A DNA stretch of 47,719 nt. Source: Adhaeribacter aerolatus (GTDB lineage: Bacteria; Bacteroidota; Bacteroidia; Cytophagales; Hymenobacteraceae). Made by a program: the position numbers and the translations under genes. The notes under the pieces were generated by a model, which had not been told where the DNA came from, made no database searches, and saw only the letters and a list, made by a program, of their open reading frames with translations. The DNA lies in the NCBI RefSeq assembly GCF_007991635.1, contig NZ_BJYS01000052.1, positions 1 through 47,719 on the forward strand, read 5' to 3'. Of this stretch, positions 31,832 through 40,948 are shown in pieces; position 1 is the first letter of the stretch, and each line of letters starts with the position of its first letter.

Positions 31832-34111
31832 ATGAAAATAGCATATATCTCCACTTATCTACCCCGCGAATGCGGTATTGCCACCTTCAATAATAATGTA
31901 GTAAAAGCCATATTAACTAATCTGAAATTGCAGCGACAAACCTGGCAAACCAGTGGTTTTGGCGTGGCCATTAATGATTCCGAAAATATAGCTGAATACG
32001 ATTACCCGGAAGAAGTGAAGTTTGTAATCCGGCAGGAGCATCAGAAAGATTATATTTTAGCTGCCAACTATATTAACACCAGCGATGCGGACGTTTGTTT
32101 ACTCCAGCATGAATTTGGCATTTTTGGCGGGGAAAGCGGTATTTATATTTTGCCTTTACTGCACCGCCTGGAAAAGCCACTGATTACCGTACTGCACACC
32201 ATTTTAAAGGAACCCTCTTATACCCAGAAAATCATTATTCAGCAGATAGCCCAGCAGTCGGCCAAATTATTGGTAATGAGCCGGCGGGGAATTGAATTTC
32301 TGACGAGTATATACGGCATACCACGGGAGAAAATACAATTCGTAGAACACGGAGCGCCGGACCTGGAAGCTCCCCACGAAAATCCGTTACACAGCCTTTT
32401 ACCTTTCCGGAACCGGCGGGTGCTTTTTACTTTCGGGTTACTAAGCCGGAACAAGGGACTGGAAACCGTAATCCGGGCTTTGCCGGCTATTGTGGCTCAG
32501 CACCCGGAGGTTACGTATGTGGTGTTGGGTAATACGCACCCCGGCGTTTTGCGAAGTTCAGGAGAAGAGTACCGGGAGCAATTGAAATTATTGGCCATCA
32601 AACTAAAAGTTGAAAAGCACTTGGTATTTATCAATAAGTTTGTTTCAGAAGCAGAACTAATTAATTACCTGACCGCTGCGGCCATTTACATTACGCCTTA
32701 CCTTAACGAAGCCCAGATTACCAGTGGAACCTTGTCTTACGCGATTGGCGCCGGCGCAGCGGTGGTCTCCACTCCTTACTGGCATGCCCTGGAATTATTG
32801 GCCGATAACCGGGGACGATTGTTCGGGTTTAAGGATTCAGAAGCTTTAGCCGAAATTGTAAATGAGCTATTAGAAAATCCGGTCGAATTAAAAGCCTTGC
32901 AACATAATGCCTACCAATACGGCTTGCAATTGCGGTGGCCAAAAATTGGCGCTGAGTATATTCAGGCCATTGAACAAGCGCTTTCCCTGCCGGAGCACGC
33001 CGAGCCGCAACTTCGCCTGATTGTAGACCCCGAAATAATTCCGACTTTCAGTTTAGCCCACGTCCGGCGGCTTACCGACGATACAGGTATTGTACAGCAC
33101 GCCAAATATGGTATTCCCAATCTGAAGGAAGGCTACTGCCTCGACGATAATGCCCGGGCCTTGATTATGGCCCTCATGGCCTATCAGCAGAATAAAAGTC
33201 AGGAAGCGCTTGCCTTATTGCCAATTTACCTCAGCTACATTCATTACATGCAGCGGGAAGATGGCAATTTCCGGAATTTTCTCAGTTTTACCCGCCAGTA
33301 CCTGGATGAAATTGGTTCGGAAGATTCTTTTGGCCGGACGGTGTGGGCCCTGGGCTATCTGATAAGTTGTGCGCCCAATAATTCTTACCGGGAATTTGCC
33401 GGCGAGTTATTTTCCCGCTCGGTTGTTCACTTTCAGGACCTGCACCATTTACGGGGGATCGGGAATACCATTATTGGGGTGGCTTACTATTTAAAAACCC
33501 ATCCGGATGACGAAGCCATCATGCGGGAACTGATAAATTTAACCGCGACTTTAATGCGGGCCTATGAGCATCAGCGGGGAGATACCTGGCATTGGTTTGA
33601 AGAAAAGCTTACGTACGATAATGCCATTTTACCTTTGGCGCTGCTGCACTCCTGCGAAATTACCGGCGATGAAAAAGTAAAGCGGGTGGCCCAGGAATCT
33701 TTGACTTTTCTGGATGAATTAAGCTTTAAAAATGGGTTTCTTAGTCCGGTTGGTAACCAGGGTTGGTTTAGCCAGGGAGATGAAATGCCCTTGTTTGATC
33801 AGCAGGCAATCGAAACCATGGCCATGGTTTTAATGTACCTGCAAGCTTATCAAAACACGCACGAACCGGAATTCATCCAGAAAATGTTTATCAGCTACCA
33901 ATGGTTTTTAGGTGAAAATATTTTGCGGGTGCCCCTATACGACCAGGAAACCAAGGGGTGCTGCGATGGCCTGCAGCAAACGGCCATTAACCGCAACCAA
34001 GGAGCCGAGAGTACATTGGCTTATTTGATTTCCCATTTAACAGTGCTGAAAGCCCTGGAATTGGAATACCAGTATGACCTGGCCCAGCAGGAATTAATAC
34101 CGGCCTTATGA
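31832..34111 (+). CDS. Two-domain GT4 glycosyltransferase with C-terminal helical-toroid domain
   Basis: A 759-residue protein. Residues 1-390 are a GT-B family 4 transferase: YLPRECGIATFNNNV at the start, LLQHEFGIFGGE (acceptor side), FTFGLLSRNKGLETVIRAL, and a donor-binding end with TPYLNEAQITSGTLSYAIGAG, where one expects the E-x7-E motif. Residues about 410-759 are a separate alpha-helical domain with repeated paired helices (EGYCLDDNARALIMALMAY, YMQREDGNFRNFL, GAESTLAYL), resembling an (alpha/alpha)6 toroid of glycosidases or epimerases. It overlaps the next GT4 gene by four bases (ATGA). With the facing GH130 gene this suggests metabolism of a mannose-containing glycan. The function of the fused toroid is unknown. 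Confidence 0.82.
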   Translation: MKIAYISTYLPRECGIATFNNNVVKAILTNLKLQRQTWQTSGFGVAINDSENIAEYDYPEEVKFVIRQEHQKDYILAANYINTSDADVCLLQHEFGIFGGESGIYILPLLHRLEKPLITVLHTILKEPSYTQKIIIQQIAQQSAKLLVMSRRGIEFLTSIYGIPREKIQFVEHGAPDLEAPHENPLHSLLPFRNRRVLFTFGLLSRNKGLETVIRALPAIVAQHPEVTYVVLGNTHPGVLRSSGEEYREQLKLLAIKLKVEKHLVFINKFVSEAELINYLTAAAIYITPYLNEAQITSGTLSYAIGAGAAVVSTPYWHALELLADNRGRLFGFKDSEALAEIVNELLENPVELKALQHNAYQYGLQLRWPKIGAEYIQAIEQALSLPEHAEPQLRLIVDPEIIPTFSLAHVRRLTDDTGIVQHAKYGIPNLKEGYCLDDNARALIMALMAYQQNKSQEALALLPIYLSYIHYMQREDGNFRNFLSFTRQYLDEIGSEDSFGRTVWALGYLISCAPNNSYREFAGELFSRSVVHFQDLHHLRGIGNTIIGVAYYLKTHPDDEAIMRELINLTATLMRAYEHQRGDTWHWFEEKLTYDNAILPLALLHSCEITGDEKVKRVAQESLTFLDELSFKNGFLSPVGNQGWFSQGDEMPLFDQQAIETMAMVLMYLQAYQNTHEPEFIQKMFISYQWFLGENILRVPLYDQETKGCCDGLQQTAINRNQGAESTLAYLISHLTVLKALELEYQYDLAQQELIPAL

Positions 34112-35115
34112 GGGTAGCAATACTGGCTCCCATTGCCTGGCGAACGCCCCCTCAGCACTATGGCCCTTGGGAACAAGTAGCCTCTAATGTAGCCGAAGGA
34201 TTAGTTACTGCTGGTATAGATGTTACGCTGTTTGCTACTGCTGATTCTATTACCAGGGGTAAACTCGACGCCGTTGTTCAAAAAGGCTATGCCGAAGACG
34301 GAGAACAGGACGCTAAAGTGGTGGAGTGTCTGCACATCAGTAACCTGATGGAAAAAGCCAGGCAGTTTGATATCATTCATAATCATTTTGATTTCTTACC
34401 GCTCACTTATTCCAAATTAATTCCGGTACCTATGGTGACGACTATCCACGGATTTTCTTCGCCCAGGATTGTACCGGTGTATCAAAAGTATGCCGGCCAC
34501 ACGCATTATGTATCCATCAGTAATGCCGACCGCAGCCCAAAGCTGCCGTATGTAGCTACGGTGTACAACGGGTTGCGCGTGCAGAATTTTACTTTTAACA
34601 AGCAACCGGAAAATTATTTGTTATTTATGGGTCGCATCCACCCGGATAAAGGCACCTCGGAGGCTATTCAGATTGCCATCCAAAGCAAAAGACAGTTAAT
34701 TATTGCGGGTATTATTCAGGAGGAAGAGTATTTTGCTGAAAAGGTTAAACCGTATTTAAATGACGATATTCAGTTTATTGGTTCGGTCGGTCCGGAAAAG
34801 CGAAATCAATTATTGGGTAACGCAGCGGCCTTGTTGCACCCCATCCATTTTAACGAACCTTTTGGATTGAGTGTGGCCGAAGCCATGCTGTGCGGAACGC
34901 CCGTTATAGCTTTTAACAAAGGCGCCATGCCGGAACTAATTAAACCTGACCAGACCGGTTTTTTAGTAGACAACGTAAACCAGGCCGTGGAAGCCGTCCA
35001 CCAAATCAACCAGATAAACCGTGCCTCCTGCCGGGAATGGGCATTGGCAAATTTTTCGCAGGAAAAAATGACGAGCGATTATTTAGCGGTTTACCGGCAT
35101 ATATTAAACCGCTGA
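34108..35115 (+). CDS. GT4 glycosyltransferase
   Basis: A 335-residue cytoplasmic GT-B transferase. It begins MRVAILAPIAWRTPPQHYGPWE, a start shared with a family of small GT4 proteins. IIHNHFDFLPLTY and TTIHGFSSP lie in the N-domain. LLFMGRIHPDKGTSEAIQIA opens the C-domain, and HFNEPFGLSVAEAMLCGTPV carries the donor-binding E-x7-E pair. It overlaps the upstream two-domain transferase by four bases and the 3' end of the convergent GH130 gene by 12 bases. Acceptor and donor are unknown; a hexose such as GDP-mannose is plausible from the GH130 neighbour. Confidence 0.88.
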   Translation: MRVAILAPIAWRTPPQHYGPWEQVASNVAEGLVTAGIDVTLFATADSITRGKLDAVVQKGYAEDGEQDAKVVECLHISNLMEKARQFDIIHNHFDFLPLTYSKLIPVPMVTTIHGFSSPRIVPVYQKYAGHTHYVSISNADRSPKLPYVATVYNGLRVQNFTFNKQPENYLLFMGRIHPDKGTSEAIQIAIQSKRQLIIAGIIQEEEYFAEKVKPYLNDDIQFIGSVGPEKRNQLLGNAAALLHPIHFNEPFGLSVAEAMLCGTPVIAFNKGAMPELIKPDQTGFLVDNVNQAVEAVHQINQINRASCREWALANFSQEKMTSDYLAVYRHILNR

Positions 35116-36576
35116 TGATTTGTCCAGGAGTTTTTGCAGCAAAGCGGCAACGTCCACGGTCGCAAAAGACGAACTGTAGTCCGATAAACCGTAGGGAATT
35201 ACCAGTTTGCCGTTGTGAATGATTGAGCCGCAGGAATACAGCACATTAGGTACATAACCTTCTCTTTCTTCTTTATTCGGAATCAGCAGCGGTTCGGTTA
35301 AATGTCCGATTTCTACGGCGGGATCATCCAGGCGCAACAGGCTTGCCCCCAGGCAATACCGGCGCATAGGACCTACCCCGTGGGTAATCACCAGCCAGCC
35401 GTCCTCGGTTTCAATGGGTGAACCACAATTGCCAATTTGGGTAAATTCCCAGGGTGTTTTAGGCTCTTGTATCCGGACCGGATTTTCCCAAACATTAATG
35501 TTATCCGAAAACATAATATAATTGCTCCAGCCATCAATCCGGGCCATCATCGCAAACTTGCCGTTGATCTTGCGCGGGAATAATGCCAGATTTTTATTAT
35601 GCGCCCCGGCACCATAAAGGGGCATTACCCTAAAATTATAAAAATCACGGGTTTTAATTAACTTTGGCATAATAGCCGAACCATCGTAAGCCGTATAGGT
35701 CGCATAGTAAGCGAGCTTACCGTCTTCTTCGGTAAAACGTACAAAACGGGCATCTTCAATACCTTTTCGTTCAAATTCGGATATGGGAAATAAAACTCTG
35801 TCCGATATATCGGTATCTAAAGAAAAAGCCAAATCGTAATGGGCATCAGCTAACCAGAGCACTTTTTCGTATTCCCGCTTTAAGGCAATATTCGGCTGTA
35901 ATTCCTGGGCATCCATCACCAATTTCCGTAGTACAGAAAAATCAAAATTCTCGCCCAGTTCTCCTTCTACACTTTTTAATATTTGCGGATTAATTTGGGT
36001 AGCAAAGGCGCTTTTGAAAAATACTTTTTTGTCATAAACGGCACTGCGCACAATCTCTGCTTCGTCGATGTAATTACCAACTGGCAGCACAACCAGGTTG
36101 GCATCTTTATCTAATAAGGCCCGGCGAAAAACAATCGAGGAAATGTGGCCTTCCCCAACCGCCCGGAAACTAATAATAATTCGTTTCTCTCCTACTTCTA
36201 ATTCAGACTGGTCCGGGTCTTCCACAATAGAGGGATTAAAAAAGGCCGCCGATTCAATAGAATATTCATGCGTGAAATAAGAACCTAATAATAGTTTCTG
36301 GTAAAGTTGTAAATTTTCAAAGTCAAAGCCTGATTCCGGAAATAAGAACTGCAGTTTATCACAATGGCGGTTTAATACTTTGGTAATGTTCCGGTGTCTT
36401 TTAGAATATTCCTGTAAAATGGGCGATATAATACTGAATACTTCTTCCGGGGCAAGGCGCATGACCCGGCTTATAACCTGACGGGCTCGTTCATCACCAT
36501 TAAAAAAGAAACGGGCAATTACCCGTTTCATATCTGGATACACTTTTACAGGTTTTCTCTCAATGGAAAGTCTCAT
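35104..36576 (-). CDS. GH130 family glycosidase/phosphorylase with N-terminal extension
   Basis: A 490-residue protein whose last 350 residues form a five-bladed propeller of the GH130 family (beta-mannoside phosphorylases and mannosidases). Visible motifs are EDARFVRFTEEDGKLAYYATY, MPLYGAGAHNKNLALFPRKINGKFAMMARID, GNCGSPIETEDGWLVITHGVGP and VLYSCGSIIHNGKLVIPYG. About 120 extra N-terminal residues (MRLSIERKPVKVYPD...) are helical and not part of the classic domain. It has no signal peptide, so acts in the cytoplasm. It is encoded opposite two GT4 genes with a 12-base overlap at their 3' ends. Phosphorolysis versus hydrolysis cannot be decided without aligning the phosphate-binding residues. 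Confidence 0.85.
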   Translation of the reverse strand: MRLSIERKPVKVYPDMKRVIARFFFNGDERARQVISRVMRLAPEEVFSIISPILQEYSKRHRNITKVLNRHCDKLQFLFPESGFDFENLQLYQKLLLGSYFTHEYSIESAAFFNPSIVEDPDQSELEVGEKRIIISFRAVGEGHISSIVFRRALLDKDANLVVLPVGNYIDEAEIVRSAVYDKKVFFKSAFATQINPQILKSVEGELGENFDFSVLRKLVMDAQELQPNIALKREYEKVLWLADAHYDLAFSLDTDISDRVLFPISEFERKGIEDARFVRFTEEDGKLAYYATYTAYDGSAIMPKLIKTRDFYNFRVMPLYGAGAHNKNLALFPRKINGKFAMMARIDGWSNYIMFSDNINVWENPVRIQEPKTPWEFTQIGNCGSPIETEDGWLVITHGVGPMRRYCLGASLLRLDDPAVEIGHLTEPLLIPNKEEREGYVPNVLYSCGSIIHNGKLVIPYGLSDYSSSFATVDVAALLQKLLDKSSAV

Positions 36577-37056
36577 AACATTTAATTTAACCGCATAATA
36601 GACAATTCCACGGTTATGGCTTAATTAGATGGTTTAAATAGACCATGTGTTAATTTCCTGTACCTGTTTCTGCTACTTCTATTAAAGGTAACCCTATTTT
36701 AGTTTGTTGGGCTTTATTATTTACAGATTAATTTGGAACTGGGCTATAGATGAGACGCAATTGCCTGATGGGGTATTAATAAATACCTGTAATGGATAAA
36801 TAAAACAACCTAATTGGCTGTTTGGGTGTGAAAGGTGTTCAGGAAAGCTGCTCTTTCCAGCACCGTCAGAGTATTTTAGCCGCTTATTTACCAAAAGCAA
36901 AGAAAGCTAATGGTTGCATGTAAGGACGGCCTTCTTATAAGGATTGTATGCTTTTACAATAGGAAACTACATGTATAAAAATATTAATTTTTAATTGTAA
37001 ATTATTTGGAACGTATATACCGCAAACTATGTAGTAGGTATATAAAACAATCTAAT
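36577..37056. other. Intergenic region upstream of the cold-shock gene
   Basis: Divergent gap of 480 bases. A hairpin GGTG..GGAAAG-loop-CTTTCC..CACC lies at 36834-36864. Long structured 5' regions are usual for cold-shock genes, so part of this may be an mRNA leader. No protein gene is seen. Confidence 0.4.
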
Positions 37057-37254
37057 ATGAATAACGGCAGGGTAAAATTCTTTAATGACTTGAAAGGGTT
37101 TGGGTTTATTAAAGATATCAATTCAGACCAGGATTACTTTGTGCATGTATCTGGTTTAATAGATGGCATCAGAGATAATGACGAAGTGACTTTTGACTTA
37201 CTGGAAGGGAAAAAAGGACTAAGCGCAATAAACGTAAAACTTGCCAAGGCATAG
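37057..37254 (+). CDS. Cold-shock domain protein
   Basis: A 65-residue single-domain RNA chaperone. From the ATG at 37057 it begins MNNGRVKFFNDLKGFGFIKD; RNP1-type motif KGFGFIK and RNP2-type DYFVHVS are both present, as in CspA. An upstream in-frame TTG at 37006 would add 17 basic residues that do not fit the family. It lies alone on its strand after a long intergenic region, typical for cold-induced csp genes. Confidence 0.92.
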   Translation: MNNGRVKFFNDLKGFGFIKDINSDQDYFVHVSGLIDGIRDNDEVTFDLLEGKKGLSAINVKLAKA

Positions 37255-37366
37255 CCTGTAAATATTCGGGTAAAGCCGGTAAAACTTTTTAACTTTTTCC
37301 GGTGCAAGGAGAGAGTTCTTTACCCAATGCAAATTTCAAATGTAATTTTTCTTAATATCAAATCAG

Positions 37367-37594
37367 ATGAACAGAAAATATTTAGTTGATAGCACTACGC
37401 ATGAGTACCTCTGTGTAGCTTTGAAAGATGGAAAAGGTTGGGTTGAGAATAACCAGAAATCCTTAAAAAGCTTTATGAGCTCCCGACCCGATAAGAACAA
37501 AGCGGGCTTCGAACTGCTTTCCGGGGAATTTAATGATAATGCTTTCTTCGAAAAGTGGATACGTAATGGCACTAATTTCCTGTTCCAATATTAG
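37367..37594 (+). CDS. Hypothetical 75-residue protein
   Basis: No family is recognised. The protein begins MNRKYLVDSTTHEYLCVAL and ends WIRNGTNFLFQY; it is soluble and charged with no clear motif. It lies 112 bases after the cold-shock gene on the same strand and converges on the response-regulator gene. Clean start, plausible codon use and the absence of a competing gene favour it being real. Confidence 0.5.
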   Translation: MNRKYLVDSTTHEYLCVALKDGKGWVENNQKSLKSFMSSRPDKNKAGFELLSGEFNDNAFFEKWIRNGTNFLFQY

Positions 37595-37654
37595 CTTCTA
37601 AATCAGAAAACCGGCTTCCAAGTTTATCAAACGCAACTGCTTTATACTCCTTTA

Positions 37655-38722
37655 TTACTGTTTTATTTTCCGGAGTTTTTCCATCGATAAAACTCTGATG
37701 GTGCTGCCTTCTTTCTGAATCAATTTTTCGCTTTTGAAGTCGGCGAGTGTGCGGCTAATTGTTTCATTGGCGGTACCCACCATCGAGGCCAGGTCTTCCC
37801 GGGAAACTTTTATTTCGCAAGTTTCGGTGGTGGCACCATGATATTTTTCTGCCAGGTTAATTAAGGCATCGGCCACTCTTTTACGAACCGAGTTGTAAGC
37901 TAATTTAAGTAGTTGTTCCTGCTTCTCCTGAATATTGCCCGATAATAATTGAATAAATTTATTCGCAATTCCCGCATCTTTAAACAAAAGCGCATTAAAC
38001 TCATTTTTGGGAATAAGATAAAGTTCTGCGGCATCCAACGCCTCCGCATTTTCAGCGTAAGGCATATTTAAAAGTACCGATTCGTAGCCTAAAAAATCGC
38101 CGGGGGTAAAAATTCCCGAAATAATTTCCCGGCCATTCTGATAAGTCATATAGGTACGTACCTGGCCACTTTTTACCAGATAAACCGTAACGGCGTGGTC
38201 GCCTTCTAAGTAAATATTCTGCTTCTTTTTGTAAGGATGCAATCGGCTGTTACCCGAAAGTTCGTTTAATAGTTTTGCCGACTTAGCCTCATTGCGTAAA
38301 CCCTCGAAAGATGTTGCATTGCCGACATTGTGGATGGCCCTTCCACGCTTTTGCAAGCGGGTTTCAATGGCGTTTAACAATTCTAAATCATTAAAGGGTT
38401 TGGTGAGGTAATCATCAGCTCCCATTTCCATGCCTTTGCGCATATCGGCCCTTTCGGATTTGGCGGTTAAAAATATAAAAGGAATATCTACGGTACTTTC
38501 GTTTTTACGGAGCAAATACAAAACGCTATACCCATCCATTTCGGGCATCATAATATCACACAAAATAATATCGGGCGGGTTGGCTTGCGCCAGTTCAACT
38601 CCTTTTTTACCATTTTCTGCCGTATATACCGTGAAGTCGGCCATCGCCAGAATTTCGGAGGTACTTTCTCTGATATCCTGATTGTCTTCTATGAGCAAAA
38701 CCGTCTTTTTAGCTAAACTCAT
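37655..38722 (-). CDS. Response regulator fused to Crp/Fnr-type regulator (REC-cNMP-HTH)
   Basis: A 355-residue transcription regulator. Residues 1-125 are a CheY-like receiver: acidic Glu12/Asp13, phospho-acceptor Asp56 in DIILCDIMMPEMDG, Thr86 and Lys108. A cyclic-nucleotide-binding-type beta-roll follows (about 155-270, with GDHAVTVYLVKSGQVRTYM and FTPGDFLGYESVLL). The C-terminal winged helix has GTANETISRTLADF: the E-x2-SR spacing equals that of FNR and FixK, which read TTGAT half-sites. The gene overlaps the kinase gene by ATGA and is translated after it, so the two form one signalling pair. The fusion would let phosphorylation directly drive a Crp/Fnr-like regulator, joining the roles of FixJ and FixK. 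Confidence 0.9.
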   Translation of the reverse strand: MSLAKKTVLLIEDNQDIRESTSEILAMADFTVYTAENGKKGVELAQANPPDIILCDIMMPEMDGYSVLYLLRKNESTVDIPFIFLTAKSERADMRKGMEMGADDYLTKPFNDLELLNAIETRLQKRGRAIHNVGNATSFEGLRNEAKSAKLLNELSGNSRLHPYKKKQNIYLEGDHAVTVYLVKSGQVRTYMTYQNGREIISGIFTPGDFLGYESVLLNMPYAENAEALDAAELYLIPKNEFNALLFKDAGIANKFIQLLSGNIQEKQEQLLKLAYNSVRKRVADALINLAEKYHGATTETCEIKVSREDLASMVGTANETISRTLADFKSEKLIQKEGSTIRVLSMEKLRKIKQ

Positions 38723-39906
38723 AACTTCTTAAAAATTAAAGACACGGAAGTGCCTTGATGTTGGGCACTGTGGCAAACTACTTTGCCCCCCATTAATTCT
38801 ATGTAACGTTTAACAATATTTAATCCCAGGCCGGTACCCGGAATATTGCCCGTATTATGGGCCCGGAAAAATGGCTCAAATAAGTTTTTCTGGTCTTCTG
38901 CCGGGATGCCGATACCATTATCCTTTACGGTAATGCATACTTCGCCGTCGTCAACTTCGGTATTAAACTCGATAAAAGTGTTCTCGCCGGAGTACTTTAT
39001 AGCGTTGGATACCAGGTTAATAGCTGCATTTTTTAATAGGTTTGGATCCAGGTATACCTGGCTGATAGAACCGGTGTGCTGATAGACAATAGTTTGGTTT
39101 TCTTTAGAAATCAATTGCATTTCTTCGATAAGATCCTCCGAAAACTTTACCAGATCAAAATGCTGTAATAACATTTGAGTTTTTCCAGCTTCCAGTTTTT
39201 CCAGCGATAAAAAATCATTCAGAATTCCGGTTAGGTGGGCAACAGAATTTTTTATTTTACCGGTGTGTTTGTGAATATTTTCAGGGTCTTTTTTCTGCAG
39301 GTATTTATCTATTAATAAAGCGGAAAGCTGTATGGAGCTTAGCGGCGTTCGGAATTCGTGCGAGGCCATGGAAACAAACCGGGTTTTAAGCAAGTTTAAC
39401 TCCTGTTGTTGTTCCATGGCGCGAGCAGCTTCATCTCTGGCTTTTTCCAATTCCGAGATTAAATGCTCTAAATTCTGTGTGCGGTCTTTAATTTTTCCCT
39501 CCAGTTCTTCGGTATATTTCTTTAATTTTTCTTCTGCTGCTTTTTCTTTGGATAGGTCATGAATAAATCCGGTATATATTACCCGGTTTTCATATAACAC
39601 TTCGCTTACGGCCAATCGAAAAGGGAAAGTAGTACCATTCTTTCTTAAGCCTAAAACCTCGCGGCCAATTCCAAATATTCTATTTTCACCGGTATCTTGG
39701 TGCCGGTGCAGGTAACTGTCATGCGCACCTCGGTCGGGTTCCGGCATCAAGGTACAAATCTTCTTGCCTTTCAGTTCTTCTTCTTCATAGCCAAAGAGTT
39801 TCAGGGCCGCCGGATTCATGGTTTCGATCAATCCCCGGTAGTCTATGGTAATAATGCCGTCGATGGCAGTATTAAAAATAGCATGTAAAAGTTTTAAACT
39901 ATCCAT
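38719..39906 (-). CDS. FixL-like PAS sensor histidine kinase, putative heme oxygen sensor
   Basis: A 395-residue soluble kinase without membrane helices. The PAS domain (1-118) closely follows FixL: MPEPDRGAHDSYLHRH, then RIFGIGREVLGLRKNGTTFP. His62 sits where the FixL heme ligand His200 is, and Arg68 and Arg82 sit at the places of Arg206 and Arg220 that control oxygen binding. A coiled coil (about 120-170) leads to the H-box SHEFRTPLSS (His183) and the ATPase domain (NLVSNAIKYS, VKDNGIGIP, GTGLGLNIVKRY). It is the first gene of a two-gene operon with the REC-Crp regulator. Oxygen sensing is inferred from the three conserved residues; a redox or NO role is also possible. Confidence 0.88.
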   Translation of the reverse strand: MDSLKLLHAIFNTAIDGIITIDYRGLIETMNPAALKLFGYEEEELKGKKICTLMPEPDRGAHDSYLHRHQDTGENRIFGIGREVLGLRKNGTTFPFRLAVSEVLYENRVIYTGFIHDLSKEKAAEEKLKKYTEELEGKIKDRTQNLEHLISELEKARDEAARAMEQQQELNLLKTRFVSMASHEFRTPLSSIQLSALLIDKYLQKKDPENIHKHTGKIKNSVAHLTGILNDFLSLEKLEAGKTQMLLQHFDLVKFSEDLIEEMQLISKENQTIVYQHTGSISQVYLDPNLLKNAAINLVSNAIKYSGENTFIEFNTEVDDGEVCITVKDNGIGIPAEDQKNLFEPFFRAHNTGNIPGTGLGLNIVKRYIELMGGKVVCHSAQHQGTSVSLIFKKL

Positions 39907-40289
39907 TTAGAAAGGAAGAAACCATGAAAAACTTGTTTTTGAAAATTTACAGATTTAATTAGAATGTAGATGGGCTATGATAGAATAGGTCTACTACAGG
40001 AAAAAGTTTCTGCTAAGAAACCGCTAATCGCTCCGGTTAGCTAAGCGTGCTTATGGGTATATATCTGTAATATACCTAAAAAACAGATAGGATCCAGATT
40101 TATCTGCAAAGAGTTTCATTGGAGTGATTATCTTTTTCTCCTAAGATTTCACGGCTGCCGGTTAAAACAGGAACCCAAACGTCCCTTTGTGTCCAAAGTC
40201 ACTTTTTCCCCGCGGCTACATCATTCTCTACCTAATGAACTCACCCTACCTTTGACCTATCATTAATCCAAAATTTTAAGCTGAAGGAA
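39907..40289. other. Divergent intergenic region
   Basis: Nearly 400 bases between the kinase operon and the YceI gene. No gene is seen. I looked for TTGAT-N4-ATCAA sites of the kind an FNR-like regulator would bind and found none. Confidence 0.35.
40247..40254 (+). promoter_or_regulatory. Probable -7 box of the YceI-like gene
   Basis: TACCTTTG exactly fits the Bacteroidota TAnnTTTG box and lies 35 bases before the ATG. No clear -33 element was found. Confidence 0.5.
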
Positions 40290-40928
40290 ATGAGAACTAC
40301 CATCACCTATGCAGACTTTAAAAATGACTTTTTTAAAGCCTTGTTTATTCTATTAGCCATATTTGGTATAATGGCTATTACCATTTTATCAGTAAGAGGT
40401 CAAACACCTTACAAAATGATGACCGGATCTAATATTAAAGTTTCCGGTACTTCCAACGTGCACGATTGGAATATGCAAGCCAGCAACGTAACCTGCGAGG
40501 CGAATCTCAAAATGAAAAACGGGCAATTGCAGAATCTTAATTCCCTTCATTTTGTGCTGCCGGTAAACAACCTTAAAAGCAAAGATAAACTTATGGATAC
40601 CAGAACCTATAAAGCTTTGAAAGCAAAAGAGTACCCTGAAATTTCTTTTAAATTAATAAATGCTTCTGTTGTTTCTCAGCAAAAAATAATTAATGCAACC
40701 GGAAACCTAACCATTGCCGGAGTTACTAACCAAGTAAATCTTCAAACGAGTTATGTAGAGAATTCGGATGAAAGCATTACTTGCAAAGGCACCAAATCTA
40801 TTAAAATGAACGATTTCAAAATGAAAGCACCTAGCTATATGATGGGCGCTCTTAAAACGGGTAACGAAGTAACTATTGACATTCTCTTAAAACTCAAAAA
40901 AACTGAACTGCTTACAACTAAGAAATAA
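40290..40928 (+). CDS. YceI family protein (lipocalin-like, isoprenoid-binding fold)
   Basis: A 212-residue exported protein. An N-terminal hydrophobic segment (about 18-33, LFILLAIFGIMAITIL) serves as signal or anchor. The rest has the YceI pattern: IKVSGTSNVHDWNMQA (start of the barrel), LHFVLPVNNLKSKDKLMDTRTYKALKA, YPEISFKL, GNLTIAGVTNQVNL. Relatives bind polyisoprenoids or amphiphiles in the periplasm. It is followed by remnants of a porin gene 20 bases downstream, which may once have been its operon partner. Confidence 0.88.
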   Translation: MRTTITYADFKNDFFKALFILLAIFGIMAITILSVRGQTPYKMMTGSNIKVSGTSNVHDWNMQASNVTCEANLKMKNGQLQNLNSLHFVLPVNNLKSKDKLMDTRTYKALKAKEYPEISFKLINASVVSQQKIINATGNLTIAGVTNQVNLQTSYVENSDESITCKGTKSIKMNDFKMKAPSYMMGALKTGNEVTIDILLKLKKTELLTTKK

Positions 40929-40948
40929 AATTATTAAGAACTAATAGG

